A stretch of 64,000 nt of DNA from Trichostrongylus colubriformis (Eukaryota; Nematoda; Chromadorea; Rhabditida; Trichostrongylidae). A program made the translations under genes and the position numbers. The notes under the pieces are model-generated. The model did not search any database, was not told the DNA's origin, and saw only the letters and a program-made list of their open reading frames with translations. Where the stretch lies: contig OZ022259.1 of NCBI GenBank assembly GCA_963978905.1, positions 13,268,001-13,332,000 on the forward strand, read 5' to 3'. This document shows, piece by piece, positions 12,701 through 24,306 of this stretch (position 1 is its first letter; every line of letters starts with the position of its first letter).

Positions 12701-14119
12701 AACCACCGAAAGGTCAATGATCGTTCATTTGTTATGTATTTGTCAGAAATTCCTCGGGCAATTCCCTAGTGGAATCATCATTCATCAACCTTTATCAGTG
12801 TTTATCAGTGACAAGGTCGACTTCTGTCTTTGATTTCATTTCTTCAAGCTCTTTTTGGCAACTTACTTCGGCGGACTCACCCTAAACGCTGGCCTGCCTC
12901 ACAACTTTTGGAATTTCTTGGACGTCTCTGTTGAAGCTTCAGATTTCCTAATTAATTAGTACCCAATCGTTAAGCTCGTAGTTGAAAGAGTGTGCAGCGA
13001 ATTTTGAGGTGGATGTGGTTCCAAGTGATGCACTAGCATGGACCGGAGATTAGATCCTGTATCAGTACCGGCCTGGGCTAATCTTGCCTTTCATCCATTC
13101 AAAATAAAAGAACTCCAGAATTCCGATAAGAAAAAAATGAGATTGTCTAACAGCTCTGAACAAATGCGCAAACCAGTAGCATTAGAATGCCACTACGTCT
13201 GAATGGAACTGTAATACATGGCACATCTCACGTAGATATGGGTAAAGCCGGCCATGCTTTTCACGCTTGGTGAACAGGCGCGAATTATACTTAAAGCTCA
13301 TTTATAGCCCCAAAAAGGGTGGATAAATCCTGTCTTTGGTGCAACAGCGTGTAACACTGAATGGAATATTGTACTTTGTTCTTTGTGGTAACTACTGTAG
13401 CGCTGAGCCCTGTGCGAAAGACTGTGCTAAAGCTGATGCTCCAGAAAGCTCAAAAGTCGGTCGCTCACCAGCTCTGTTCTCGTGGCTCCACAAGGATTCA
13501 TCTCTAGAAAAATTCTCTATATTACTCAAAATTAGGATAAAATGTTGTGGCTGCTGTTCTACAGACGTACCTACCTGCTATCTCCATCACAGATGTCGTA
13601 CTGCACTGGCTGTAGAAAACGTTTCGGCCAAACAACTTCACAATATCTCCGTGGTAGGTGAATTGGTAACGGCCTCGCCAGGCAGTAAAAAACATCGGTT
13701 TGTACATATATGGTACCACATGCGTCAACACACACAGAGTCAAGCCTGTTGTCGAGCAACATTTTTTGGGAATACGACTCCCCCCCCCCCTCCTCGACAC
13801 CTCGACGCATCAAAGGCGCTTCCTGGTCCTATATGTACTCAAGCCGTTGAGCCGTTAAAAAGGTCCAATCGATAATGATAGCATTTCCACCCAGGTCGAA
13901 GTATGATTACTTATTCACGGGGTCTTTTCAGAACACTATTTTATAGATCCCCCTCAACGGCTCAATTTATTAGACAATGGGTGGGCGTCGGGGGTTTCTC
14001 CAAGAAAACTCCAAAACGTATGTGCGATCCAGCACTATGCATGTGAAAATATGACCCTTCCGCATTTCTCGACCCGTACCTGAACCTGAACACACTCCCC
14101 CTGAGGTGAATTGATCCGA
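9754..14119. other. Intergenic; unassigned open stretches
   Basis: No gene recognised. An open frame at 12011-12412 (133 codons) follows a good acceptor (TTTCTTTGTTCTAG at 12052-12065) and ends 3' of an AATAAA, but a second frame is also open and neither product is recognisable. A 179-codon frame at 13336-13875 starts without ATG and shows no family motif. Poly-C tracts occur at about 11920 and 13780. Confidence 0.4.
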
Positions 14120-14910
14120 CTGTCGCAGTACCCATTACCACATCAAGCCCAACCCATTATGGGGGGGGGGGTTTCTCTCATTTTAAGTGTGTTTAAGATA
14201 CCTTGGATGTTGGTTATTCTGCCGATTTTTTCCTGGCCCATGTTTGCTATTTACTACTTATACAATGCTCTACCCATCTCAAGCTTGCCCCCATTTCTAC
14301 AGGTAGTTTTTCATGTGGCGTCCGAGCTCCGCTCACTGTGCCCAAGCCTCTTTCATGCCTTTCAGAAACGTATCCCCAGCCTAAATTCATCTTCCTCCCA
14401 CGTTTGGGTCATATTCGAACTCAATTAACGATTTTCGGTCTAAAACATTCCAGTGCACACTCCGCCCACCGTGGGAGGAGCTTATTTAGGCCTATAAGTG
14501 CTTCTTACTTCATGTCCCATGCCTCACCCACCCAAACCTTGCCCCCTTTCCACAGGTCGCTCTTCATGTAACGTCCAAGTTCCGCCCACCACCACAAATG
14601 GTCTGCCCGGTGTGCCTAAGACTCTTCCTTGGCTTTCACAATCTCATTCTTTACCATAATTCATCTTTCCCCCATTTTTGAAGCACGTCTGAACCGAATC
14701 AACAAACTTCGGTCGGGATCGGAACTTCCACGGCACGCCCCGCCCACCGTAGGTGGAGCTTAGTTTGGTCCTTGTGTGGTGTTATCTTCTTGTCCCATGC
14801 CCTACACATACCGTGTTTGTCCCCATCCCACACATCGTTTTTCACATAATACCTAATTTCGCGACAGACAGAGATACCAATAGACAGACGAAGCGTTTTA
14901 TATACATTAG
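14120..14910 (+). repeat. Degenerate tandem repeat, about 290-bp unit, about 2.6 copies
   Basis: Three successive blocks share CCGCCCACCGT(G/A)GG(A/T)GGAGCTTA, CCCATG.C...ACC, CCCC.TTTC.ACAGGT and TTTTTCA..TAA.. in order, starting near 14190, 14465 and 14750. The last ends in a GACAGACAGAG...TAGACAGACGAAG tract. Similar ACAGACATACAGAC tracts occur at about 51520 and 58900. The unit may derive from the 3' end of a retroelement; that is inference. Confidence 0.6.
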
Positions 14911-17204
14911 GGATATTACATTGCAGTTTGTTGGCAAATGATTATGCATAAAAAGCTCCGAATCTTTCGTAATCCCAAGATGAAATGGAGAACGTATATG
15001 ACTAGCAGCAAACCTAGACACCCATTAGGGAGGTGAAAAATTGCTATTTACACAAAACAAGCCCTCCTTCGAAACTAAGCCTCTCGGTTACCTTCCAAAA
15101 CTAGAGCTTTGACGGCACGCATTGACCAGCCCTTTTGAATAGTTTCACAAAAGCTTTCGTGATTAACCAATCCTTCTCTGGACGCTTCATGCCTTCTCGT
15201 TGGACACAGAATCGTGGCGTCCTTTGTGACCCTTCGCTTCTCATTTGCTTATTGGTTATTTAGACTCCTGCTGAGACTGCTTATCGCTGAGCTCTGCAAG
15301 CACATCTCCCTCATGTCCAGTTGAATACGACCCCCTGTCGAGGAACCTTCGATTCCCCATGTATCCTTCAGAAGAAGAAGACCACAGCTACGTAGACGCC
15401 AAATTCCTTGAATTACTTGACCCTGGTTTTGCTTCTCTGATTTCCACCATTCTTCACGTCGTCCGCATTCTTTCATTAGTTCGCCTCCTTTTCTTCCTCG
15501 AACTTCGCCTCATTCACTACGACCTGTTCGATCCGTAAACAACAGAATCAGTTAATCAGGTATCCTGTCCACTGCATCATTAACGGGAGTAGAGTTGTGA
15601 GCGCCCGGCGTCATGCTCCCCCCACAGCCAATCGACTACGACGGCTGTCACAGTCCACCTTACTGCAATGTAGGTATTTGAAAACTAGGGCATGCGATGT
15701 GTGACGTCACGAATACCCCCGACCATTCTCGAATGAAAAACGGCATTTCAAAGGTCGCACTACGCGCTTCTGGTAAGGGGGAGCTGATAAAAACATGAAA
15801 TGGTTCACGACGACGTCGGCCGTCGGTGAACAAGTTCTCTTTGAAGAGGGACGATGACGAGTGGAGGAATGTGGACGAACAGACAGGATGATGATTAGTG
15901 TCTGGTGCTTATGTTTTGACACGTCCTCCATTTGGACAATCCACACCACCTGTTGTTGCACTTGTGCGAAGAGAATGTGAGTGGGAGGGCATTCGTCAGC
16001 GAAATGAACCTGCTCTTCATTTTATTAGAAAGTCTTTCACGTCTCCAAAAGCACTTTACTAGGCTCTTCACCCTTTTCTCTGTGTTTTAATTTTCTAAAG
16101 GTACCACGTATTTTTTGTTTATTCTCAGTAAATATGTAAATTATTATCACCTGTTGCCATTCATTAAAAGGAGAATGGGTTGTAGTGGAGTAGAGATAGG
16201 GAGAGGAGGATTCAAGAGGAAATCAGATGCATGGTTCAAAAAATTGATCCATCTTATGACTACAGATCGCTCAGTTCTTTCGTAGTTTTTTACCGCAATA
16301 AATTTTTGAAGTAAAGGTTTGGTCTTTCCTAGGGTTTTCTTCCCATTCATCCCAATTATTCTGAGGTAGTACCAAGTTCATGGCGCATCCAAGTGAACTT
16401 TCTTAACACTGCACGCCTTAGTCATTCTTACAAAACTGGAATGCTGATCGATGACAATATGACTCGCAGCATTTGCACCTTTTGAGGTTCCCAGAACTAT
16501 GACTAGTAGCAAAATTTAGCCAATATTTACCATTCATTTACTATCGTTGCGACCTTCGAAACATCTCTGCATCTCTATAAGTCGCCCTACTTTGATGTTC
16601 GAGAAAAATCTCTGCACAACGATGTTTACGTGTATTTCTTAGGTGTCAATTTTCATTAGAAATGTTCAGATTCGATCTCAGTTTTTTCCCATCGAAGTCG
16701 CTTCGATCTGTGACGAAAACATGGCCGACACTGACCTACCACGTTATTATCTTTGTTTTTAATCTTTTCACACTCGACCAGCGCATCCAAGATTATACTA
16801 CTAAGATTTGACATTCCTCAGAATTTATTACCATTTTCCACGCCCATCTACCTTTTTTATGTTCGTAGACCACAATCAACATTTGTTTATTTGTTGAAAC
16901 ACTTCTTAATCATAGTTTACAAATTTCGTTTATTTGAACGTTCCTCTATCATAATCCTGACTTGGCTAGAAAGATGAGGGAACAACTTAGACTTAACTTC
17001 ACCCAGAAACTCCATCAATGATTTTCCTGATTATCCCAGAAACTCCGCTCCCTTCACAAAACAGACCATCGAGGAGTAGCGAGGCCCGAAGGGATGTGGT
17101 CCATCCCTAATTGTGACTATGGCAGAAAAATTTAAAACCGAACAGTGCTCGGCTACTATATTCCGAGTAAACCGGTATCTACCCAAACAACATACTTTAT
17201 TACA

Positions 17205-17235
<31 letters not shown>

Positions 17236-17302
17236 TATTATTATATTATTATTATTATATTATTATTATTATATTATTATTATTATAAATATTATTATTA
17301 TT
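17205..17302 (+). repeat. (ATT)n microsatellite
   Basis: About 100 bp of ATT/TTA repeats with a few interruptions; a second short tract follows at 17350-17361. Confidence 0.95.
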
Positions 17303-17329
17303 GAAGCTTCTGAATTATTATTATCAATG

Positions 17330-17352
17330 GGTGTCGGTAGTGTAATGGATTA
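17330..17352 (+). repeat. Fragment of tRNA-like module next to (ATT)n
   Basis: GGTGTCGGTAGTGTAATGGA matches the 5' acceptor strand and A box of the tRNA-like module, then runs straight into ATTATTATT. The rest of the module is absent. Confidence 0.55.
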
Positions 17353-20300
17353 TTATTATTATACTAATTGGTTCGTAAAAAAAACCGTGATAATCCCCAG
17401 TTTCCAAGAATTTAAGTTTTTGTCCATATCTCAAAATCTTTTGCTTTATTTCCTATCATAAGTGATTAGCGGAATAACATTAAATAGCTGGCATTAAATC
17501 ATGTTTGAAGGATAGTTCATGCTGATGAGACGACGTCGATCTAGCAACCTTGGTTTACATCACTGACGTAAACATTTTGTTTTTCTGCTATTCTGTTATT
17601 CCGCTCTTGTTGCTGATACTGTGGCTACCCACACTTGGCTTCACTCTACATCGTACGTGACACAGTCTGGCATGAATCAGTCTGACGCGGAAAGTTTCGT
17701 GCGATTTTTTTGATGAGTGAGATCGTAATGCGCCACATTTGACCTTGCGCGGTTCCCAATTGGAAGCTGTGGTACCGTCTCGTTGCCGTAGCTTGTCCCA
17801 TCAGCTATGAAGGGGTACAGCACTGTAACCCAGGGTTTTCGAAGGGTGTTGCTGTTCGGTGTGTTAGTGTGTCTTCAAAGGGGATCGTTCTCTATTGTCA
17901 GTGAGATGATAGCACGTGGAAACCCGTTTTGTATACCAACAGTAAAGCATATTGCACCCTTAGATAGCGTCTACAAAGTCAATTAGAAGTTAACGACGGG
18001 GCAAGTTTTGCTGCTTCTATTCGCGTCCTGATTCGATCAATTTATCACTTTCACATCGTTGGGTGTTACTGGTGTAGATCGATACGTTACACCAACGAGT
18101 AACCCGACTTTTCCTGGAGTTTTTCGAATTCAATCAATAAACCTATTGGGATTCTTCTGTATCATATCAACTATTCAAGGGTTTCCTTAGACTTCTCTGA
18201 AAATCTCTAGATCATCCTACCTACTCTTTGTGTATTTTTTGCTTTTTAGAATTTTTTTTCGTTTGTCTCCGCAATTTATACTTCACCCAAAAATCTTTAT
18301 ATGCTCCTTGTTTGTGACAAATATTAATTATTTGTTATTATTACAATTTTCTTATCTATTTTTCTGTTTGTTCTGAATGACGCACTTTCGTTAGAATTTT
18401 CAATTTCTACTCATAATCTCACCAAATTACGTCAGCTTTCCGAAAGGGTTGAGACACTGCTTCTATATCTATAGGATAAAAAAGAAGAAATTTCAGAAAG
18501 AAGTCGAAAATTTGCATTGGCTGAATCAGAATGCTCGATCAGGGTCAAGCACAGGATAAGGAATTTCTTATGAGTGGAGGAGGAGGGGGGGGGGGGGTGG
18601 TATGTTGGGCTGAAAAATGATAAGGTCGTACATCTTAGGAAACTCCTTGTTTCTTGGTGGTTTTCGGGCGGATGTAATGGGTAAGATCCTCAATCGATGA
18701 TCATAACTAGGTTGCAATAGCACGATTGTCAGTTGTCTCTTTTCAAAGAATTCAGGGGGACGAACTTAGTCAATTCAGAGAACCAGTCATTAAAAAGGTA
18801 GAAGAGCCGTCGTATGGTTGGGTTGGATGCGGCTGAGGCGAATTTCACAAACACACTGACTATTCGATACGGGACAGAAATTAACACCGGAGCACGTTAT
18901 TGTCTCACTGTAAACTTTTGTATGCCCTAAAAGGACCCTGAGAGCTGCAATTTAATTTTGCCAGGTAACTGGAAAATCGTGGGTGACGGGGGCATTGACT
19001 AACAAGGAGATAATATCCATACGATTAGTACGTTTAGTGAAGGTGTGACCTGGAGCATAGATCAGAATTGGACCACTTTATTTTCTTGCCTTGGAAATAC
19101 TATTGCGTAGGCGACACAACATTGGTTTGCCTTCGTTGCACGATTTTTTATATCCCTTCGGATTTTTGAAAGGGAATTTATGGATGGGCATGCAGGCGTT
19201 GGTTTGCACCTGTGCTGCCTAAGAACCAGTCCGTCAACCTCTATCCATCTCATTGTGACACCTTAATTGCTGCCCATTGATCCTCAAAAAAAACTCCATG
19301 TTGAACGTGAGGAATCCTCCACCCTCTGTATTAATGTCTGTGCCCGGTGCTGCGGTCGGTTTCAGCTGCTTCAACGATTCTCTATGAAAGGCAATCACGC
19401 CCTTACTTTGATTGATGATTGGTTCTTGGCGCACCAGTTTGATCGTTTCACAGTTAGCCTTACTCGATTTGAAAGTGGTTCCCAAACAAGAAAATAGGTG
19501 GTGTAGTTGACAAGTTGTTTCCTATCATATAGTTGACTGGGTGAGTCGAAGTTTACCGAAAACAAGGTGTGTTTCGTTGCACTAAAGTTCAACAAACACA
19601 TCGATCGGGTAGTAAACGGCAATAAACGGCATTAACACGCAACAAACACATAACCATGAAGCGTAATGGTGGCTGGATAACAAGCATTATACAGGCACGT
19701 CTTTCAGGAACTCACATTCCAATCTCCGCGGCCCCGTACGCGCAGCGATAAATCGCTCGTCTGCAGAGCCATCTACGAAACAAAAAAAAAACATTTTTGC
19801 AACGAGGCATACTCAGCTTCTCAATGGCTGATATCACTACACGTTTATTCACATTTCCTGGAATTCAGTAATAAGTGGGAATCAATCAATTTACCTAATT
19901 TGGATATTGCGCGCGTGTCCACGTCCTTAATTTTCACGCAAGTACCTAAAAGGCAGGTGTACAAATTTGGGTGGTCCCGTGTTCCCCTTAAAGCGGTGCA
20001 ATATACTGCTTCCTGTTTTGCTAAGCAAAAATGGCAAGAAAAACAAAAAAATGCCTTTGTTTTGACTGGAAGGAAATATGAAAAACAAAAAATAACTCGT
20101 TTGAGTTCCCGCCGTAACTTTAGCTACAGCACCTAATTAAAAAATTGCACATTATGACTTGTTGAGCTCGCTTGATTTTGGGACAATAGACTTGCTTGAC
20201 CCATATTCGGCTAGAATTTAAGTTGAACGATTTACTCCTATGAATTGACTTTCTACTCATTCGAGCGCACCACTCCAAAAATCTATTTGGCACCGCCTCT

Positions 20301-20768
20301 ATGTCCGCAACCGTCCACCAAAATTTCTTAGGCGATGTCGTCCCTTGGAATAGGACCATCCTTACGAAATTAGAAAATTGCCGCCACACAGGTTATTTAT
20401 CTGGAGAATAGAGGAACATCTTCCGAGTACAAAAAAGTCTTGAAGGTTTAAAACAAAAAAACCACTATATGCTAAATTATCCGTTTTGTACTCTTGGTAA
20501 GCGACCTTTGTGGCAAAGTCGAGAATCCCCAAAAAGGATTTAATGCCTCCTTCGATAAATAAGCCTAATTTCTTTTTCTTTCTACATAAGAACACGTCGC
20601 ATACGTAATGTCCTGCATTTTAAATTTTTTCCCACGAAGTTTCTCGTTTCCATTTTCATACACGACTTATCACAAGCCCATTTTCTTGATGGAATCATTT
20701 GTAACGCATGCGTATAATGGGAATCGTAAATAAAATTCGTGCCATATGTGGCGTATACGAATTTCTAG

Positions 20769-20860
20769 CTATCATATTCGCCAACTCAAGCTGGGCCATT
20801 ACCTTGATGAGATCATTCGCGAAACCGAAGCCCTTTCGGAGCAGTTGCCCAAATGGAGAG
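20769..20860 (+). CDS. Candidate orphan exon, unknown protein
   Basis: A 92-nt stretch bounded by acceptor AATTTCTAG and donor G|GTATCG encodes 30 residues including YHIRQLKLGHYLDEIIRETE and ALSEQLPKWR. The composition is amphipathic and helix-like, unlike the low-information frames around it. I could not connect it to further exons or name a family. It may be a relic or chance. Confidence 0.25.
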
Positions 20861-21259
20861 GTATCGTGTGGTGTTTTCGTAGCGGCTCTTGTAGCGTTTA
20901 CTCAAATGAACATAACACATACCGCTCATCATTTTACGAAAATTCCGTCATAACGATGACCGGGTGTGTGCACTTGTGTCAAACATTCGCGCGGCAGCGC
21001 GCGGCGAGTGGCGCCGAAGATTTTTTCGCGTGTGATCTTACGTTGTAACACTCACTTTAGAGTTTTACGTCCGAATTAATTATTCCTTAATTTGAATTGT
21101 TATCATATGTATAATGCTATTGTTTCTATACTTATTATGTTACTATTTTGTCTTTTTAGGGCACAAAACTTATTTTTAATTTTTGATAACTGCTGATTAT
21201 CGCCGCAGCTCGCGATGCGAAAGTTACTACAAGGATGCTGAGTTATGGGCAAAAGCTTC

Positions 21260-21331
21260 GGTGGCGGACGGGACTCGAACCCGCACTTCATCCTTTCCGG
21301 GATATGTGCTAATCCATTACACTACCGACAC
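21260..21331 (-). tRNA. tRNA-like sequence, 1-nt deletion in anticodon arm (pseudogene)
   Basis: This is the mirror copy of the cloverleaf at 21706-21778, on the opposite strand. It lacks one of the run of bases at the 5' side of the anticodon loop, so the loop is shortened. The A and B boxes are intact. It forms the left arm of a large palindrome. Confidence 0.55.
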
Positions 21332-21705
21332 CACCTTCACCCTAACTCAGCTTTCTGAATGGTATATTTACCATAGCTTATCAGCACTCACACGTAGCTT
21401 ATCAGCACTCACACGAGCCGGTTGGCCAATATCGGCATCGACCGTGAAGCTGAAAGCTTTAGTAATGATATTGATACTTTTAATTTTTGATAACTGCTGT
21501 TTATCGCCGCAGCTCGCGATAAACAGCAGTTATCAAAAATGTAAAATGTAACAGCTCAAAAATTAAAAGTATCAAAATCATTACTAAAGCTTTCAGCTTC
21601 ACGGTCGATGCCGATATTGGCCAACCGGCTCTACACGTTATACGTGTGAGTGCTGATAAGCTATGGTAAATATACCATTCAGAAAGCTGAGTTAGGGTGA
21701 AGGTG

Positions 21706-21778
21706 GTGTCGGTAGTGTAATGGATTAGCACATATCCCCGGAAAGGATGAAGTGCGGGTTCGAGTCCCGTCCGCCACC
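21706..21778 (+). tRNA. tRNA-like sequence (probable pseudogene) inside a mobile repeat
   Basis: This 73-nt stretch folds as a cloverleaf. The acceptor is GTGTCGG/CCGCCAC with one mismatch, the D stem is 4 bp with GG in the loop, and the anticodon stem is 5 bp with loop CCGGAAA. The variable loop is 4 nt and the T stem is 5 bp with loop TTCGAGT. The A box TAGTGTAATGG (21713-21723) and B box GGTTCGAGTCC (21757-21767) fit the Pol III consensus perfectly, and TTTT follows at 21784-21787. The anticodon position reads GGA (Ser), but position 33 is C not U and the long serine variable arm is missing, so decoding function is doubtful. It is repeated in several copies in this window. Confidence 0.6.
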
Positions 21779-21864
21779 GAAGCTTTTGCCCATAACTCAG
21801 CATCCTTGTAGTAACAAAACTTATTGTTTTTATATGAGTTTTGTTTATTAGAAGGACTGTTTTC

Positions 21865-21916
21865 AGATGATGATGAGATAAACAGCTAATTCTAGCTGTT
21901 TATCTCATCATCATCT
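21865..21916. repeat. Perfect 24-bp hairpin, 4-nt loop
   Basis: AGATGATGATGAGATAAACA plus GCTA pairs exactly with its inverse across loop ATTC (21889-21892). It lies about 50 bp beyond the end of the tRNA-like palindrome and is not part of other copies. Confidence 0.9.
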
Positions 21917-22150
21917 AAAAACATATCCTAAACAGACCTTTATGGTACCAGACCCTTGCGTTCTGAGCGGAATTCCAACCGACCGCGGCAAATTGTGGTG
22001 ATGGCGCCACGGGTGCTTCGTTGCAAAGCGAAAATTCGACATAAGTGTACACACCCGTGATGACCACGGTACCAGTGCAACCCTCTCCCCCATGGTGTAT
22101 GCCATTAGGACAGAAAAATCGCGTGGCTGCGCTTGGCATCCGATGAATAG

Positions 22151-22262
22151 TGCGAGCTATGCGCGCCGTATTAGTTGAATGCTGAAGCGATTGCGCCTAG
22201 AATGAGGCGTGAAGCACTGTCATCGCTTCAGGATCCACACAATACGGCGCGCATAGCTTGCA
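22151..22262. repeat. Short foldback, 22-bp ends
   Basis: TGCGAGCTATGCGCGCCGTA at the left and its inverse at 22241-22262 (one mismatch), with a second inner inverted pair GCTGAAGCGAT/ATCGCTTCA. The CGCGCATAGCT core resembles the interior of 43377-43615. Upstream, 21930-22056 ends in GTGTACACACCC, like the right end of a GGGTG-type MITE, but its left end is missing. Confidence 0.6.
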
Positions 22263-22734
22263 CCGTCGCGTCGCACACCCAACGCCGCAAGGCGATTTTT
22301 CCGTCTCAATGGCATACACTCCCACCCACACCCCATTGATGCCACATGGGCTTTTGAACTCATCACGGGGCTTCATGTGCCCAATTGCTCATGTCTTCAT
22401 TTCGCAACATGGACACATTCTTGGCAGCCCCAGCACAACATGTGTCAGAATGAAGTGGTTGTCTGAGTTTTAAGAAAATATTAAATTATAAGCAATAAGA
22501 TATTGAAGAAAGCTCTTTATTTTTGATCTAGCATGGTTTTATGATTTCAACTCGAGTTTCAGTATTGAGTTGACCAAGAATTTTTTAGGAGGAGGAGGGG
22601 GGTGGAGGGGTTGAAACAAGAAGTTGGTTTTCATTACGTTTTGCGGGGACCCTTAGACGGAAACCGAACAGTTGGAAACATACATACTCCCTCTCTAAAC
22701 TTTTCAGTAAGGGACGGTAGAAAATCAGCACTGT

Positions 22735-22930
22735 ATATATATTTATTTATGAAGTAATTGACCCGTAAATATACTTATTATAAATTTTGATATAGCTATA
22801 TTTGTTTCATTGACACCATAATATTCTGGAATTTGTAAACAAATCGGTTTAAAAGCCTGTCGTTGTTCAGTCCTCTTGAAGATATACTGGACCTTTTTGC
22901 TTTCGATTGAGCTATAAAGCCGTGTTTCTT
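22735..22930 (+). repeat. Dispersed repeat, copy 1 (partner 26450-26640)
   Basis: About 190 bp with AGCCTGTCGTTGTTCAGTCC, ATACTGGAC and CTTTCGATTGAGCT in order, shared in the same orientation with 26450-26640. Divergence is moderate and the ends are undefined. Confidence 0.65.
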
Positions 22931-22950
22931 TTAAGCTTTAGAACTTTATT

Positions 22951-23010
22951 TGACCCTATAACTCAGCACCCCTGTTACAACATTCGCATCGCGGGCTACC
23001 GCGAAAATCA
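22951..23010 (+). repeat. Fragment of tRNA-like element (3' flank only)
   Basis: CTATAACTCAGCACCCCTG followed by CATTCGCATCGCGGGCT matches the part of the family that follows the tRNA-like module. Confidence 0.5.
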
Positions 23011-24306
23011 AACCATCTGAAACCAGAGGGCCAGAATAACTATTGTACTGAATGGGGTGGCGTGCAAATGCTTCGACCAGTGTTCCAGGAGGTCAGGCCG
23101 CCAGTGTTGTGTGAGGGGTAATACACTATAGAAACGACGAAACCAACATTCTTTGAGACTAAATCATTGTGTTGTGGACTGTTACAGTAACTGGCTTCCA
23201 CCTTCATCATAGATGTATCTGCTTTCAATTAGAAATTGTATTTAATGGAGTATGCCCTAACCTAATCATTGTAGTGACAAATATCCAACTTTTCTACATA
23301 TTTATCATCACAAATATCTGTCTTTATTGTTTGACCCTCATCTTTGACATAAATAGACCAGCTATGTGGCCAAGATCTTGAAGTTTCTAGTAAATCAATC
23401 GTCTCATGAAGTAAACCCACTCATGGGTGACGTGACCCCATACCTATCACCGGAACACTTGCAACACACCCGGACTGAATGCAGTGGAACAATTTTCGTA
23501 TATTCGTAACCAACACGCGGCTTAGAATGCTATCTCTTCGCTTTTTCTCACGCATGCCGTACCCTTTGCCCGTGCACAGTTCAAGTCGGTGCCACGTGGT
23601 CTGTGCACTGTGCATCTTTTGCCCGGATATTTTTTGCCGCCAATGTGATTTCCGCAGTTTTTAACGTTTCCGTGACGTGACGCGGAGAATATAAAACTAC
23701 AGCACTGTTTTGTATTGAGCTACGTCATTTGCCGAATTTTGCGGAGTTACGTCATCTGTTTTTTTTCTACTCGGTCAGCTAAGTTTAGGTCAGTTGTACT
23801 GTTTCGTTCTAATAAGAAATGCTTCGGACTATGCCATGTGAAAAGGAAATACAAGGTTCCATAAATTGTGCACAAAGACCTATTTCTTTAAGGCTATTAA
23901 AGATTCACAAAGGCTCGTTATATCAGGGCGCAATACAATGCCTTTGCGATATAACCGTCAATTTCCATAGCTCTTCGTATTGCAGTTCAGGAGCCATATG
24001 ATTGAATTGCTAATCTGTGACTGAGCAGCACCGGAATTTATCGAATGAATATTGCTCATCTACAGAGGTACATAGAACAGCTCACAATTTACTTGGCACT
24101 GAAAATGGGAATAAGAAGATACCTGGAAGTTTCAGAAGTACCACAAAGTGAGAAATCACGTCATAGGATGCTATGCGGCCCTCAGCAAAAACTTGCCGGA
24201 AGGTTAGCAATCGCAGCGAAATGAGCAAAAATCAAATACATATATACCGCTGTGTCAAGTGAATATTAATTAAAGTTTGCACAAAAGGCGGGGAAATTAC
24301 GTCCAC

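Larger units (their letters stand above)
14911..20768. other. Intergenic; microsatellite and poly-G only
   Basis: No exon recognised. It holds the (ATT)n tract, a tRNA-like fragment, and a run of about 14 G at 18582-18597. Short open frames lack splice context and motifs. Confidence 0.45.
21182..21812. repeat. Head-to-head pair of tRNA-like elements forming a long palindrome
   Basis: One complete element in minus orientation (about 21182-21500) is followed directly by a second in plus orientation (about 21520-21812). The arms are nearly identical over about 280 bp, separated by a short centre around CGCCGCAGCTCGCG (about 21505-21520). Each arm holds one tRNA-like module, flanked by the inverted repeat GCTGAGTTA/TAACTCAGC. 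Outside the tRNA part each arm carries GATAACTGCTG...CGCGATG and a segment containing GGTATATTTACC. Confidence 0.85.
22263..24306. other. Intergenic, nothing coding recognised
   Basis: Contains one copy of a dispersed repeat (22735-22930), a tRNA-like element fragment (22951-23010) and otherwise unassigned sequence. Confidence 0.45.

Noticed and set aside
13336..13875. 179-codon plus-strand ORF as a gene
   Set aside because: It starts at TTG, has no recognisable motif, includes a poly-C run, and is not bounded by convincing splice sites.
21706..21778. Functional tRNA-Ser(GGA)
   Set aside because: It lacks the long variable arm of serine tRNAs, has C at position 33, has an acceptor mismatch, and is part of a multi-copy repeat.
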